Below are positions 18,180 through 26,475 of a stretch of 49,409 bases of DNA, piece after piece (position 1 is the stretch's first letter; every line of letters begins with the position of its first letter). Under the pieces are notes generated by a model, which was given only the letters and a program-made list of their open reading frames with translations, made no database searches and was not told the origin of the DNA. Position numbers and translations under genes: made by a program. The stretch is from Candidatus Hodarchaeaceae archaeon (GTDB taxonomy: Archaea > Hadarchaeota > Hadarchaeia > Hadarchaeales > Hadarchaeaceae), in contig JASEGJ010000007.1 of assembly GCA_030018135.1 (NCBI GenBank), positions 1 through 49,409 of the forward strand, in the 5' to 3' direction.

Positions 18180-18604
18180 GCTATCACACCCAGCTTTGCT
18201 GGCAGGACCCGATTGTTCATCCAGAGAGAGCATGCGATCATCAAAGAGCAACTCGCCTCATCGCTGGGAGGCATTGGCCCGTAGGGACCGAATGTGCCTT
18301 CTTCGCCGCCTCGCTTATAGTGCAAAGTCGCTTGAAACTCAAATTTGCTTTTACCAATCTCCCGCACGAACGTGAGGTTCTCCAATCCATTGGGATCGAG
18401 TATGTAACAACGCTTGCCGCTGATGTTATCGACATATGCAAGTTCTTCTGCGGTCAGACGAGCTGCAATTGCCGAGGTCGCGTCGCTCAGTGCGGCGAGC
18501 GCTGAAATATCGCGGTGTTGTCTATAAGCCGATACTGTTACCAGCAGAAGGATAATCGCCAAGATGCAAACTACAAGAGTTTTTAATATTTGTGTAAGGC
18601 TCAT
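18167..18604 (-). CDS. Pilin-like exported protein
   Basis: An unrecognised 145-residue protein with a single N-terminal hydrophobic helix (about residues 7-27) after a short MSLTQILK leader, then a soluble domain containing several Cys (near residues 67, 115 and 120). The organisation matches a minor pilin or pseudopilin, but no clear peptidase cleavage motif is visible. The ATG overlaps the stop of the gene before it by 4 nt. The gene is the third of a four-gene cassette. Confidence 0.65.
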   Translation of the reverse strand: MSLTQILKTLVVCILAIILLLVTVSAYRQHRDISALAALSDATSAIAARLTAEELAYVDNISGKRCYILDPNGLENLTFVREIGKSKFEFQATLHYKRGGEEGTFGPYGPMPPSDEASCSLMIACSLWMNNRVLPAKLGVIAWYA

Positions 18605-18954
18605 GTAGACACCAATATCGAATTGTTTTCAAGCACGATTGTTAAGGTATAGGTGCCTGCCCAAAGCTCTGGGCCAATAATTGGCAAGGGATAGCCACCT
18701 TGGAGGATAGCTATTCCATCAATGACTAACCGGTCGTTGTCAAATCTTAAGGTATGGTTAGACGGCAGAGTGATCTCAATCGTTTGGGGATTACCAGTCA
18801 CGATTGCTGTCCATACCGCAGCATCTACCTCAAATGCTGCTTCTTTTGCCTCTCGGACGCTAGCCAAGGGCCTCATATATTGATAGCCCATGACAAATGT
18901 CGCAACCACAAGTGCTGCGAGAACGACCAGTCCAAGCGTTCTCAGCGCTGGCAC
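18601..18954 (-). CDS. Small exported or membrane-anchored pilin-like protein
   Basis: An unrecognised 117-residue protein. One N-terminal hydrophobic helix (about residues 6-24) is followed by a beta-rich segment that includes two potential N-glycosylation sites (NHT and NNS). The short head, single helix and beta-rich tail match pilin architecture. The GTG start lies 3 nt after the stop of the preceding gene, and its own stop overlaps the next start by 4 nt, so expression is coupled. Confidence 0.62.
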   Translation of the reverse strand: MPALRTLGLVVLAALVVATFVMGYQYMRPLASVREAKEAAFEVDAAVWTAIVTGNPQTIEITLPSNHTLRFDNDRLVIDGIAILQGGYPLPIIGPELWAGTYTLTIVLENNSILVST

Positions 18955-18957
18955 GCG

Positions 18958-19137
18958 TTACGCTCCCTTGGCATTCTCGATCGCGTTTTCGAGTATTTCA
19001 GATGCCGCCTCGCCAGCCCTCCTATAAAGCCCTATGCCAATGCCCAAGCCTATTGCAAGCAGAGCTACTGCGGCGAGCAACTTCATGACGATTGGCTCAA
19101 CGGCGGCTTCATCGCGTAGTAACTCCCTAATCTTCAT
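18958..19137 (-). CDS. Small pilin-like protein with class III-type signal
   Basis: A 59-residue protein beginning MKIRELLRDEAAVEPIVMK and then a hydrophobic helix rich in Leu, Ala and Gly, ending in a short charged helix. The DEAAVEPI stretch before the membrane helix looks like the archaeal class III signal seen in type IV pilins and archaellins. A very strong AAGGAGGAGGTGAA lies upstream. ATG 19137 is used here; a TTG 6 nt earlier gives a tighter spacing and is possible. It is the first and probably most translated gene of the cassette, which would fit a major pilin subunit. Confidence 0.6.
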   Translation of the reverse strand: MKIRELLRDEAAVEPIVMKLLAAVALLAIGLGIGIGLYRRAGEAASEILENAIENAKGA

Positions 19138-19194
19138 CTGCAAAATTTCACCTCCTCCTTTCCCCTCTCTGGCTCTCATTTTGAGGGGAGTGCC

Positions 19195-19204
19195 TTTTTA
19201 AAGC
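19195..19204 (-). promoter_or_regulatory. TATA box for the pilin-like cassette
   Basis: On the minus strand GCTTTAAAAA lies about 60 nt before the first cassette start. Transcription would begin near 19172, giving a leader of about 35 nt that contains the strong Shine-Dalgarno site. Confidence 0.45.
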
Positions 19205-19281
19205 TTTTGCGCGCGAAGATGGGCCGCGTATCTCTACCCAAGGCTTTAACCGTCAAATGCGACATTTTTTTTGGTACTCCG

Positions 19282-20520
19282 ATGAGTGGACCATGGACTG
19301 ATAAGTACCGTCCACATGTACTCGACGACATAGTTGGACAGCCACAAGCTGTTCATGCCATTCGTGAGTGGAGCGAAGATCTAAGAAAAGGCAAGGTGAA
19401 AAAGCCCGCGCTCCTTCTTTACGGGCCAGCTGGCACCGGCAAGACCGTCGCAGCTCAAGCTCTGGCGCGGGAAATGAATTGGGACCTCGTTGAACTCAAC
19501 GCGAGCGATGAGCGAACGTTTGATGTGATAAGACGGGTGGCCGGTACCGCGGCCACTACGGGGACGCTTTTCGAAGGCACCGCGAGCAAGCGTCTGGTGG
19601 TCCTCGATGAGGCGGACAACGTTTACGGCACCGCCGATCGTGGCGGTTACCGAGCAATTGCGGAATTGCTAAAACAAGCAAAAAATCCCATCGTGCTGAT
19701 CGCGAACGATCAATATGCAATTCCGGTGGATATCAGAACCCTGTGTCTAGCGGTTAACTTCAGGCGCATCACGCAGGATTCAATCATCAAGGTGCTGGAG
19801 AGGATATGCAAAGCAGAAAAAATAGAGGCCGAGCCGCTCGCGCTTAAGGTAATCGCGGAGACCGCGCGCGGTGACCTGCGCTCGGCAATAAACGACTTAC
19901 AGGCGGTTGCGATGGGTAAGCGACGCCTTACAATTAAGGATGTCGTCATCTACAGACGCGACAGGGGGGTCAACATATTTGAGGTGCTCACTCAACTCAT
20001 GCGCGCAACCTCTTGCAAACATGCACGAGAGCTCCTTTGGACGCTTGACCGCCCCCCGGATGACGCGATCGATTGGATAAGCGAAAACGTACCCCGGATG
20101 CTCCTCAGTCCCGCGGACCTCGCGCGCGTTTATGAAGCCCTCTCCCGCGCCGATATCTTCCTCGGTCGGACGAGGCGGAGGCAGACCTATGGCATGTGGG
20201 GGTATGCGAGCGATCTGATGACTGCCGGCGTCGCGCTGTCACGCGAGGGGCAACTCAAGTATGTCCGCTTTCAAGTTCCCAGCTCCGGCTTGCTCTACGC
20301 ACGAACTAGGGGGGCGCGCGCGGTGCGCGATGGCATAGCTCGGAAAATCGCCTCGCGTTGCCACACATCGAGCGCGGTCGCAAGAAAGCACTTTTTGCCG
20401 TATATGGGCATCATATTTAAACGAGACAAAAAGTCAGCAACACGAATTGCCGCCGAGCTAGAACTTGGGGATAATGAGATCAAATTTTTAACTGAGCGGG
20501 CTTACCCCCGTCCATTATGA
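19282..20520 (+). CDS. rfcL: Replication factor C large subunit
   Basis: The AAA+ large subunit of the RFC clamp loader (412 aa), which loads PCNA with the small subunit. The N-terminus PWTDKYRP is diagnostic. Walker A is GPAGTGKT (residues 48-55), and Walker B is VVLDEADN. The NASDERT segment and the sensor region follow, then the collar domain. No PIP-box-like motif is seen at the C-terminus, which ends AYPRPL. ATG 19282 is chosen because the RFC-L family starts at this point; an ORF extending upstream has no family similarity. Its last 41 nt overlap the converging peptidase gene. Confidence 0.93.
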   Translation: MSGPWTDKYRPHVLDDIVGQPQAVHAIREWSEDLRKGKVKKPALLLYGPAGTGKTVAAQALAREMNWDLVELNASDERTFDVIRRVAGTAATTGTLFEGTASKRLVVLDEADNVYGTADRGGYRAIAELLKQAKNPIVLIANDQYAIPVDIRTLCLAVNFRRITQDSIIKVLERICKAEKIEAEPLALKVIAETARGDLRSAINDLQAVAMGKRRLTIKDVVIYRRDRGVNIFEVLTQLMRATSCKHARELLWTLDRPPDDAIDWISENVPRMLLSPADLARVYEALSRADIFLGRTRRRQTYGMWGYASDLMTAGVALSREGQLKYVRFQVPSSGLLYARTRGARAVRDGIARKIASRCHTSSAVARKHFLPYMGIIFKRDKKSATRIAAELELGDNEIKFLTERAYPRPL

Positions 20521-21631
20521 TTGTTCCGTTCGCGAACACCTGCCCTTCAGTCATGTCCTTGATCAGATCCAAGTGGCTTGAAGCCTTATTCCTGCCGTGA
20601 TATGCTCCCTGATTATTGCCTATTGCTATGTGCACGGTCCCGAAAATTTTCTCATCCACTATTATGCTCCCCCCCGTGTACTCAGCGCCAGGGTTGCACC
20701 CGATGCCAAATTCTGCGATCCTATCCTTCTCGCCGGTGTTGGCCTCGAGGAACCTCCTGAAATTTTCCCTTCCCCTCTCAGCTTTGTAGCTGGTGACCTT
20801 TCCCTTTTTAAACTTCAACCAAAGGTGCTCCAGCTCCCCGAAGCCCGGGATCGCCGCCCTCTCGAAGGATATTTCGCCCTTGGCGGTTGTCTCCAGCGGC
20901 GCCATGAATACCTCCCCGGCGGGGATGTTCACCCCGACATCACCCCTCTCGATATCTTCCTTCGAGATCATGCCATCGTCGACGAGGATTGGCCTGCCTT
21001 CGATGCTGAGGATTAAATCCGTCCCATCGTCAGCTGTTATCCGAATTTCATCCTTGCCAGCAAGTGCGGCTCGATAATACCTACAAATCTTGAGAAACTT
21101 TCCTGTGAAAGTGCTTTCGATGCTTTTGAAAAATATCCCCCTGAACTTCTCGACGGGGCATCCGTAGGCCTCAGCCGTGGCGGGAAGGGGCCAACCGAAA
21201 TATGCCCACCTGACCTTCCTTCGGTCCGTTATCTCCCGCAATCTTTGCCTGATCGAAGCCGTGAGCTTGACCCTATCGGGTATTCCCATAGCCCAGTTTG
21301 GCTCATCCTCCTCGCCGATGAATACCAGGGCATCCGCCTTCTTGGCTATCGCCTCGGCAAATGGGCTCATCTCACGAAGCGAGTCCCTCGGGGCTAGTTC
21401 GTATCTGACCCTCTCCCTCCCTGAGCGATGCGTCAGCAATAGCGCGTGAGCCCCTTGGCGCCAGCACTCCTCCTCGACAGCGAGGGCGAACTCCTCGCAG
21501 GTCGGGTCGGTTGGATTGTAGGTAATCCTCACAGAATCGTACTTACCATCGGGCATCCTCCCTATCCTCATCGAACGCGTAACGAAGGCCTTGGCTATTT
21601 TTCTCATCTTCTTCTCCGACCACTCCCGCAT
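20480..21631 (-). CDS. M29-family aminopeptidase
   Basis: A cobalt/zinc aminopeptidase of the thermophilic M29 family (383 aa), a cytosolic enzyme releasing N-terminal residues. The expected metal ligands are visible: Glu in PLETTAKGE, Glu in AEFGIGCNPGA, His in TVHIAIG, and His/Asp in SSHLDLI. ATG 21631 is chosen because AGGAG lies about 5 nt before it and it clears the truA stop by 32 nt; a farther upstream start would overlap truA. It is the last gene of the cofactor operon. The last 41 nt run antisense to the end of rfcL. Confidence 0.88.
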   Translation of the reverse strand: MREWSEKKMRKIAKAFVTRSMRIGRMPDGKYDSVRITYNPTDPTCEEFALAVEEECWRQGAHALLLTHRSGRERVRYELAPRDSLREMSPFAEAIAKKADALVFIGEEDEPNWAMGIPDRVKLTASIRQRLREITDRRKVRWAYFGWPLPATAEAYGCPVEKFRGIFFKSIESTFTGKFLKICRYYRAALAGKDEIRITADDGTDLILSIEGRPILVDDGMISKEDIERGDVGVNIPAGEVFMAPLETTAKGEISFERAAIPGFGELEHLWLKFKKGKVTSYKAERGRENFRRFLEANTGEKDRIAEFGIGCNPGAEYTGGSIIVDEKIFGTVHIAIGNNQGAYHGRNKASSHLDLIKDMTEGQVFANGTIIMDGGKPAQLKI

Positions 21632-21663
21632 AGGTCTCCTATCAAATGTATGTCGAATTGCCT

Positions 21664-22479
21664 TTAGGTTTTTACGATCGCCCGCAAAAGGCATTCGTAA
21701 ATTACAGCACGCCGCATGTGATGGGCGCGCTCACGTTTTAGAAGGTTGAGGAATTTTGGGGCTAAAGGCGGGTTTGGCTCGAGCTTCAGGCCGGGGTACT
21801 CAATTTTCATTAAAATCAAGCCCTCCGGGGGCGCTGGTGCTATGGGTGCGTCCATGCGTCCATCGAGCATCTCTCGCAACCTTGCGATTGTCATCCTGCC
21901 GGTGCCGACGGCTAGAAGGGCGTTGACGAGGCGACGCACCTGCTGCCACAAAAAAGCCTTGGCGGCAAAGTCGAATGTGAGAATTTTCCCGCCGCGAACG
22001 CTTGCCCGCTCAAGTTTCGCCTCGGTCGATCTGCCCTTCTCCCGCTTACAGAAGTTTCTGAAGTCATGCGTGCCCACCAACAGCGCCGCCGCCGCTCGCG
22101 CCTTGTTTGGGTTGAAACCCTTTGGGGCCTCGCAGATGTAGCGGTAGTGCTTGCGCATCGCTTGCCCGCGCGGGTCGAAGGAGGGCTCGACCTTGGTCGC
22201 TCCCAAGATAGCAATGTCCGGCGGCAAGGAGGCGTTTAATGCGCGCAGGTTAGGCCGCTTGAGCGCATCGAGCGCTATCACTTGCCCGAGCGCACTCACG
22301 CCTCGATCCGTGCGTGCGGCCACGCGGTACCTAGCGTGGGAAAGTTCGCGATAGAACTCAAACCTTTCGAAGGCCCTCAGCAACTCCGCCTCGACTGTGG
22401 ACAACCCGGGCTGCCTCGCGAACCCGAAATACCTCGTCCCATCGTAGGCGACTAAAAACGCGTACCTCATGCACCTCAC
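21664..22479 (-). CDS. truA: tRNA pseudouridine synthase TruA
   Basis: Makes pseudouridine at positions 38-40 of the tRNA anticodon stem. The catalytic Asp is in AARTDRGVSALGQ, and the fold begins with FLVAYDGTRYFGFARQ. The length (271 aa) is normal for archaeal TruA. The start is either GTG 22479, overlapping the creatininase stop by 4 nt, or ATG 22470; the latter has its purine-rich sequence too close to be a good ribosome site. It is embedded in the molybdopterin operon, probably only for co-expression. Confidence 0.92.
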   Translation of the reverse strand: MRCMRYAFLVAYDGTRYFGFARQPGLSTVEAELLRAFERFEFYRELSHARYRVAARTDRGVSALGQVIALDALKRPNLRALNASLPPDIAILGATKVEPSFDPRGQAMRKHYRYICEAPKGFNPNKARAAAALLVGTHDFRNFCKREKGRSTEAKLERASVRGGKILTFDFAAKAFLWQQVRRLVNALLAVGTGRMTIARLREMLDGRMDAPIAPAPPEGLILMKIEYPGLKLEPNPPLAPKFLNLLKRERAHHMRRAVIYECLLRAIVKT

Positions 22480-23201
22480 GTGTCGCTTCTGGCTCGGCGG
22501 GACTCGATGAGCTTAGCGATCTCGTCGACCATCCGCTTGAAAATCCTCTCGCCCTTCTCCCTTGATGCTAAGCTAGGCTTTCCGAAAACGCCGGACTCCG
22601 TCGGCCTTTCCTCGGCAGCGACTTCGAACGTCTCGAGCCTCGGCAGCTCGTCGACGGATTTTTTCATGTCCACGAGTTCCGGCCTTAAATAAAGCATGAG
22701 TGACGTCTCGGCCTCATCCGCGTGTCCCGCAAATTGCCCCGGAGGCGCTTCGCCCGATTCCAAAAGATCCGCGATCGAGATCTCGTAGGGATCTATCAGG
22801 TAAACCCCCGCGCCCTTGGCCGTCAAAGCCCTCCCCGCTTCCCTGAGGGCCACCTTGTGGACGCTTCCCGCGTGCCCGGTGAGGAGGTAGAACGCCCTGA
22901 ATCCCTTTTCATACATGTCGCCGAGGATGTCGCGGACAAACCCCTTGAGGGAGTCGAACTCAACGCTGGTGGTGCCTGGGTAGGGGGCGGTGTGCCTACA
23001 TATCCCATAGTTGATGAGGGGCATCACCAAAATTCCAAGCCTTTTGCTGAGTTCTTTCGCCATCTCCCAAGCTATGATGGCGTCGGTCGAAAGGGGCAGG
23101 TGGTGCCCGTGCTCCTCCATTGAACCGATCGGAATGATTACATCGCTCCTACCTTTGAGGTATTCCTCAACTTGCTTCCAAGTGGCATCCCCCGCGAGCA
23201 A
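22476..23201 (-). CDS. Creatininase-family metal amidohydrolase
   Basis: A 241-residue member of the creatininase family. Metal-binding motifs are visible: GSMEEHGHHLPLSTDA near the N-terminus, GHAGSV, and HADEAETS. In archaea this family includes ArfB, which deformylates a GTP-derived pyrimidine on the path to riboflavin and F420; other members act on creatinine or peptide cofactors. The TTG start has GGAGGTGA 4-6 nt upstream. It lies 4 nt after moaA and overlaps truA. Being tightly placed behind moaA raises a possible role in pterin metabolism, but ArfB is the simpler guess. Confidence 0.85.
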   Translation of the reverse strand: MLAGDATWKQVEEYLKGRSDVIIPIGSMEEHGHHLPLSTDAIIAWEMAKELSKRLGILVMPLINYGICRHTAPYPGTTSVEFDSLKGFVRDILGDMYEKGFRAFYLLTGHAGSVHKVALREAGRALTAKGAGVYLIDPYEISIADLLESGEAPPGQFAGHADEAETSLMLYLRPELVDMKKSVDELPRLETFEVAAEERPTESGVFGKPSLASREKGERIFKRMVDEIAKLIESRRARSDT

Positions 23202-23205
23202 GTGG

Positions 23206-24144
23206 TCACCTCCTGCGGTTCACCCGTTTTAAGGGGGCTGGCTTAAAATAGGGTTCTCGGCGTGCGATCGCCTTTTGAAAGGCGGCCCTCGCCTTGCCCA
23301 GCGCCCCAGCGCGCGAGTACGAAAGCACGTTCACGAGGTTATCGTTGCGCATGAGGCACGGCTTGAGGTAGCCATCGGAGGTTAGACGGAGGCGGGTGCA
23401 GTGCATGCAGAATTCTGAGTTGTGCATCGGCCTAACCAGTTCGACCTCGCCCCCTCGCAGGATGTACTTCTTGCGAGCATTCATGTGGCGGCGGGTTTCC
23501 ACGGCTACGGCTTGCTTTTGCAGCTCCCGCTCGATGTCGCCGAGGTCGCGATGGTAACAGGAGAGATTTTGCCCGTCCCCTGAAATTTGGAGGAGTTCGA
23601 TGAGCTGGAGGATCGCGCCGCGCTGGGAGGCGTAGGCAACCATTTGCCCGATCTCACCCTCGTTTATGCCCGCGAGTACGACCATGTTGATCTTTACGGG
23701 CATCAGACCCGCACTCACGGCTGCATCGATGCCGGCAAACGCATCATCAAGTAGATCCTTACCCGTTATCCTCTCGTAAGTTTTTGGATCCAAGGTGTCG
23801 AGGCTTATGTTCACGCGCGCAAGTCCGGCTTCGGCGAGTTCATCCGCGACGTCGGCGAGGAGCGTCCCGTTTGTGGTCATCGAGATTTCGGAGATCGGGG
23901 CCCTCGCAATGGAGCTGACGATGTCAACTATATCCCCTCGCATCAGGGGCTCGCCCCCCGTCAACTTCACCTTGCGCACGCCAAACTCGGCCGCAAGTTT
24001 AACGATTCGTCCCATGTCGTCGGCGGTCATCGCGCGCTCGCTCGTTAGACAACCCTCGCGGTGGCAGTAAAAGCAATTCAAGTTGCAGTCGTCGGTCACC
24101 GATATCCGCAGAGCTGTGAGCGACCTGCCGAACCTATCTCGCAT
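23206..24144 (-). CDS. moaA: GTP 3',8-cyclase MoaA
   Basis: A radical-SAM enzyme making the first molybdopterin intermediate from GTP. The N-terminal cluster motif is CNLNCFYC (Cys 20, 24, 27), followed by LTGGEPL. The C-terminal second cluster motif is CMHC with a later Cys in KPCLM. Length 312 aa fits archaeal MoaA. It ends RVNRRR and lacks the C-terminal Gly-Gly found in many bacterial MoaA. The start overlaps the end of mobB by 11 nt, so translation is coupled. Confidence 0.93.
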   Translation of the reverse strand: MRDRFGRSLTALRISVTDDCNLNCFYCHREGCLTSERAMTADDMGRIVKLAAEFGVRKVKLTGGEPLMRGDIVDIVSSIARAPISEISMTTNGTLLADVADELAEAGLARVNISLDTLDPKTYERITGKDLLDDAFAGIDAAVSAGLMPVKINMVVLAGINEGEIGQMVAYASQRGAILQLIELLQISGDGQNLSCYHRDLGDIERELQKQAVAVETRRHMNARKKYILRGGEVELVRPMHNSEFCMHCTRLRLTSDGYLKPCLMRNDNLVNVLSYSRAGALGKARAAFQKAIARREPYFKPAPLKRVNRRR

Positions 24145-24868
24145 GCCTCCTCACCCTAAGCTCGATCTGCCCGCCCTTCGTCCCCTTCATGGTGGAGAGC
24201 ATGCCATCGATCACCCCGGCTATTAAAGTCTGCATGAAGGGATTGAGGTGAACCTGTTTTCCGTCGATGGTTAATGTGACGCGCTCACGCAAAGTTGGAC
24301 AACCATTCCACCGCTCCCGCCCGGAGAGCACCGCGAGCGCAAACTCCCTGCAGCTTTGATGACCACAATGTCTGCAATCCAGCTCCGGCAGCAGGGGTAG
24401 GGCCTTTTGCTCAACGAGATCGGCGAGCTTTCTCACCTCATCGTGCCGAAAGACGGGCAACCAAAGCTTCCGGTGCCCGATGCAGGCGATGGTGAACTCG
24501 TCCGCCAACTTTTTTGCCTCCGCCCCGCTACGGGCCACAGCCACCTTTGTTATACCCTTCGCCCCCCTGAAGCCTTCGACGATCACGAAATCTATCCCGC
24601 GCAGGGCGCGTATGACATCGTGGAGTTTGGCAGCGCGCCTTGTTATCGTCGCAACCTCTCGCGGCGCGATACATATCACCGGGTTCGCACCCGCCTGCGC
24701 ATGTCGCCACGTGTCCTTACCCCGCTGGTCTATGGTGAACTCGCGTTCGCGCACATGTTTAATGGTACATACTCGATAACCCCGCTTGATCAGCTCTCTA
24801 ACCAGCCCTTCTGTAACCGCTGTTTTGCCCGACTTTTTGTATCCGACTACCGCGACGATTCTAAGCAA
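24134..24868 (-). CDS. mobB: MobB-type GTPase with C-terminal Fe-S region
   Basis: A P-loop protein (244 aa) that helps attach or deliver the molybdopterin nucleotide cofactor. The Walker motif is GYKKSGKT (residues 9-16). A C-terminal extension carries Cys 165, 168, 173 and 190 (CRHCGHQSC and GCP), a pattern known from methanogen MobB proteins and probably binding an Fe-S cluster. The start is TTG 24868, inside the end of moeA (22 nt overlap). No other start lies upstream of the P-loop. It is the second gene of moeA-mobB-moaA. Confidence 0.88.
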   Translation of the reverse strand: MLRIVAVVGYKKSGKTAVTEGLVRELIKRGYRVCTIKHVREREFTIDQRGKDTWRHAQAGANPVICIAPREVATITRRAAKLHDVIRALRGIDFVIVEGFRGAKGITKVAVARSGAEAKKLADEFTIACIGHRKLWLPVFRHDEVRKLADLVEQKALPLLPELDCRHCGHQSCREFALAVLSGRERWNGCPTLRERVTLTIDGKQVHLNPFMQTLIAGVIDGMLSTMKGTKGGQIELRVRRHAR

Positions 24869-26106
24869 GTTCTGCGCCCCCCAAAAAGCATGACCTCGAC
24901 CATTTCCCCTTCCTCGACTATCTCCCGCTCGAGCGGCACCTCCACGTAGCCGTCTGCCATCGAAAGCGCCGTTATCGCCCCCGACCCCTCTAGGAGCGGC
25001 TCGGCTAAAAGCTCACTGCTCTTTCGCGTCAGCTTAACGGGCACAAGCTCGCGCCGCCCCCTAGCTAACAGGATCTTCATGCTCAGTCGTGCACGCACCG
25101 CCTCGCGCCTTAGGTGCGGCGCGCCGGCGAGCTGCCTGAGGTAGGGCGCCACGAGCTGGTCGAACACCATGAGCGCCGATACAGGGTAGCCAGGGAGCCC
25201 GAACACTGGCTTGCCGTTCACGACCGCCAAGAACGTGGGCTTGCCGGGCCTCATCGCAAGCCCGTGGACGAGCAAACCCGGCCTGCCTAAGCCATCGACG
25301 ACCATGGGCACGATGTCGCCCCTGCCAGCCGAGGAGCCGCCCGAGATGATGACCACATCGCAGGTGGCTAAACCCCTTTTAATCGTCACCCCGACCTTAG
25401 ATGCCTCGTCGCTCACTATACCCAAGTATCTGGGTTCGCAACCGTGCTCCCTGACGGCCTCGCATATCGCCGGCCCATTCACATCGTATATCTGCCCCGC
25501 CTTAAGCCTCGAGCCTGGTTTTGCCAGCTCGGCCCCGCTGGAGATGACCGCCACGCGTGGGGGCTTGAGAACCTTCACTCGCTTCACGCCGACGGCCGCC
25601 AAGGTGCCTATCGCGGGCGGCGTGAGCCTCTCCCCTGCGAGCATTACCTTCATGCCGCGCTTGACCTCAGACCCCTGCCGGGAGACGTTCTCACCCGGCG
25701 CTACCGCGCGGTAGATTTTAACCACGTTCCCTTGGGAGACGGCGTGCTCGACCATCAGCACGGCGTTTGCGCCCATTGGCATGGGCGCGCCGGTCGCGAT
25801 CTCGATGCACTGTCCCTCGCCCACTTTCAACCGAGGATAATCACCCGCTCTGATGCTGCCCAAGCAGGAGAGCTCTATAGGCACTTTCTCGTCAGCGCCG
25901 AAGGTGTCGGCAGCTCGAACCGCGTATCCGTCGACGGCCGAGCGATCGAATGGCGGGACATCGACCTTTGAGGTGACATCCTCTGCCAGGACCCGGCCGC
26001 CAGCTTCGTCTAGCGGCACTTCGACCGCATTCGGCCGTGAGCGCCAATATCTTTCCAGAGTGCGCCTAGCATCCTCGAGGGTTCTCACGCGGAGAAATCC
26101 CGGCAT
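24847..26106 (-). CDS. moeA: Molybdopterin molybdenumtransferase MoeA (paralogue 1)
   Basis: Inserts molybdate or tungstate into adenylylated molybdopterin. The N-terminal PPFDRSAVDGYA segment, the VMVEHA segment and the ISGGSSAGRGD motif with PGKP are all typical of MoeA. Length 419 aa matches the stand-alone enzyme. A second moeA lies at 28089-29324; archaea often keep two, perhaps for Mo and W. The ATG has no clear ribosome site, and a TATA element ends about 30 nt upstream, so a near-leaderless message is likely. It leads the operon that ends with the M29 peptidase. Confidence 0.93.
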   Translation of the reverse strand: MPGFLRVRTLEDARRTLERYWRSRPNAVEVPLDEAGGRVLAEDVTSKVDVPPFDRSAVDGYAVRAADTFGADEKVPIELSCLGSIRAGDYPRLKVGEGQCIEIATGAPMPMGANAVLMVEHAVSQGNVVKIYRAVAPGENVSRQGSEVKRGMKVMLAGERLTPPAIGTLAAVGVKRVKVLKPPRVAVISSGAELAKPGSRLKAGQIYDVNGPAICEAVREHGCEPRYLGIVSDEASKVGVTIKRGLATCDVVIISGGSSAGRGDIVPMVVDGLGRPGLLVHGLAMRPGKPTFLAVVNGKPVFGLPGYPVSALMVFDQLVAPYLRQLAGAPHLRREAVRARLSMKILLARGRRELVPVKLTRKSSELLAEPLLEGSGAITALSMADGYVEVPLEREIVEEGEMVEVMLFGGRRTCLESSR

Positions 26107-26135
26107 TAAATCGCTTACTAATTGAACGCCTAGGC

Positions 26136-26145
26136 TTAAAATTTT
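26136..26145 (-). promoter_or_regulatory. TATA box for moeA-mobB-moaA operon
   Basis: AAAATTTTAA on the minus strand is centred about 35 nt before the moeA ATG, so the leader would be about 8 nt. Confidence 0.45.
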
Positions 26146-26283
26146 TCCGAGCGCGCCATCGGCTCCACTGCGCCATACACGACCTGCATCGAGGTGAAGA
26201 AGGAACCCTTGGCGACCGAAAAACTTATCCGAGATTATCAGGACGGAGCTAGGTTGGGCGGCAAGTGGGCCAAAAATTTATAG
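26140..26283 (+). pseudogene. Possible remnant of an AOR-like N-terminal segment
   Basis: An open plus-strand stretch of about 47 codons without a start near its beginning. Its translation contains EVKKEPL, then LIRDY, then GARLGGKW, and ends at TAG 26281-26283. This looks like the N-terminal pattern of aldehyde:ferredoxin oxidoreductases (KKEPL, then GGRGLGAK). If so, it is a decayed scrap of a tungstopterin enzyme next to the cofactor genes. Similarity is judged by eye and is weak. Confidence 0.2.
26274..26282 (+). promoter_or_regulatory. TATA-like element before the small membrane ORF
   Basis: AAATTTATA is centred about 42 nt before the GTG at 26320. It may drive the plus-strand run of small anchored genes. 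Confidence 0.3.
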
Positions 26284-26319
26284 GGGCCTAACTCAAAAAA
26301 AAGGCAACGGGACTTTCGA

Positions 26320-26451
26320 GTGAGAAGGCTGGCCGTGCTTGCTGTTGCGGTAAGCTTGATTATTTCACTTTTAGTTGTCGCCACCTATGAACCCATAAAT
26401 CCGAGTCGACCGCGCCGTCAGCGGAATCCGCGGTGGCCTCCTCGCCCTTGA
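26320..26451 (+). CDS. Short ORF with signal-anchor-like segment
   Basis: A 43-codon ORF from GTG to TGA. It starts Val/Met-Arg-Arg-Leu and has a hydrophobic run (about residues 4-21) ending LLVVATYEP, then an Arg/Pro-rich tail. It has the same layout as the N-terminus of the next gene. It could be a small membrane peptide or the broken front of a longer exported protein. No good ribosome site is seen. Confidence 0.3.
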   Translation: MRRLAVLAVAVSLIISLLVVATYEPINPSRPRRQRNPRWPPRP

Positions 26452-26475
26452 CGTGTCACCCATGAGAGGACGGCC

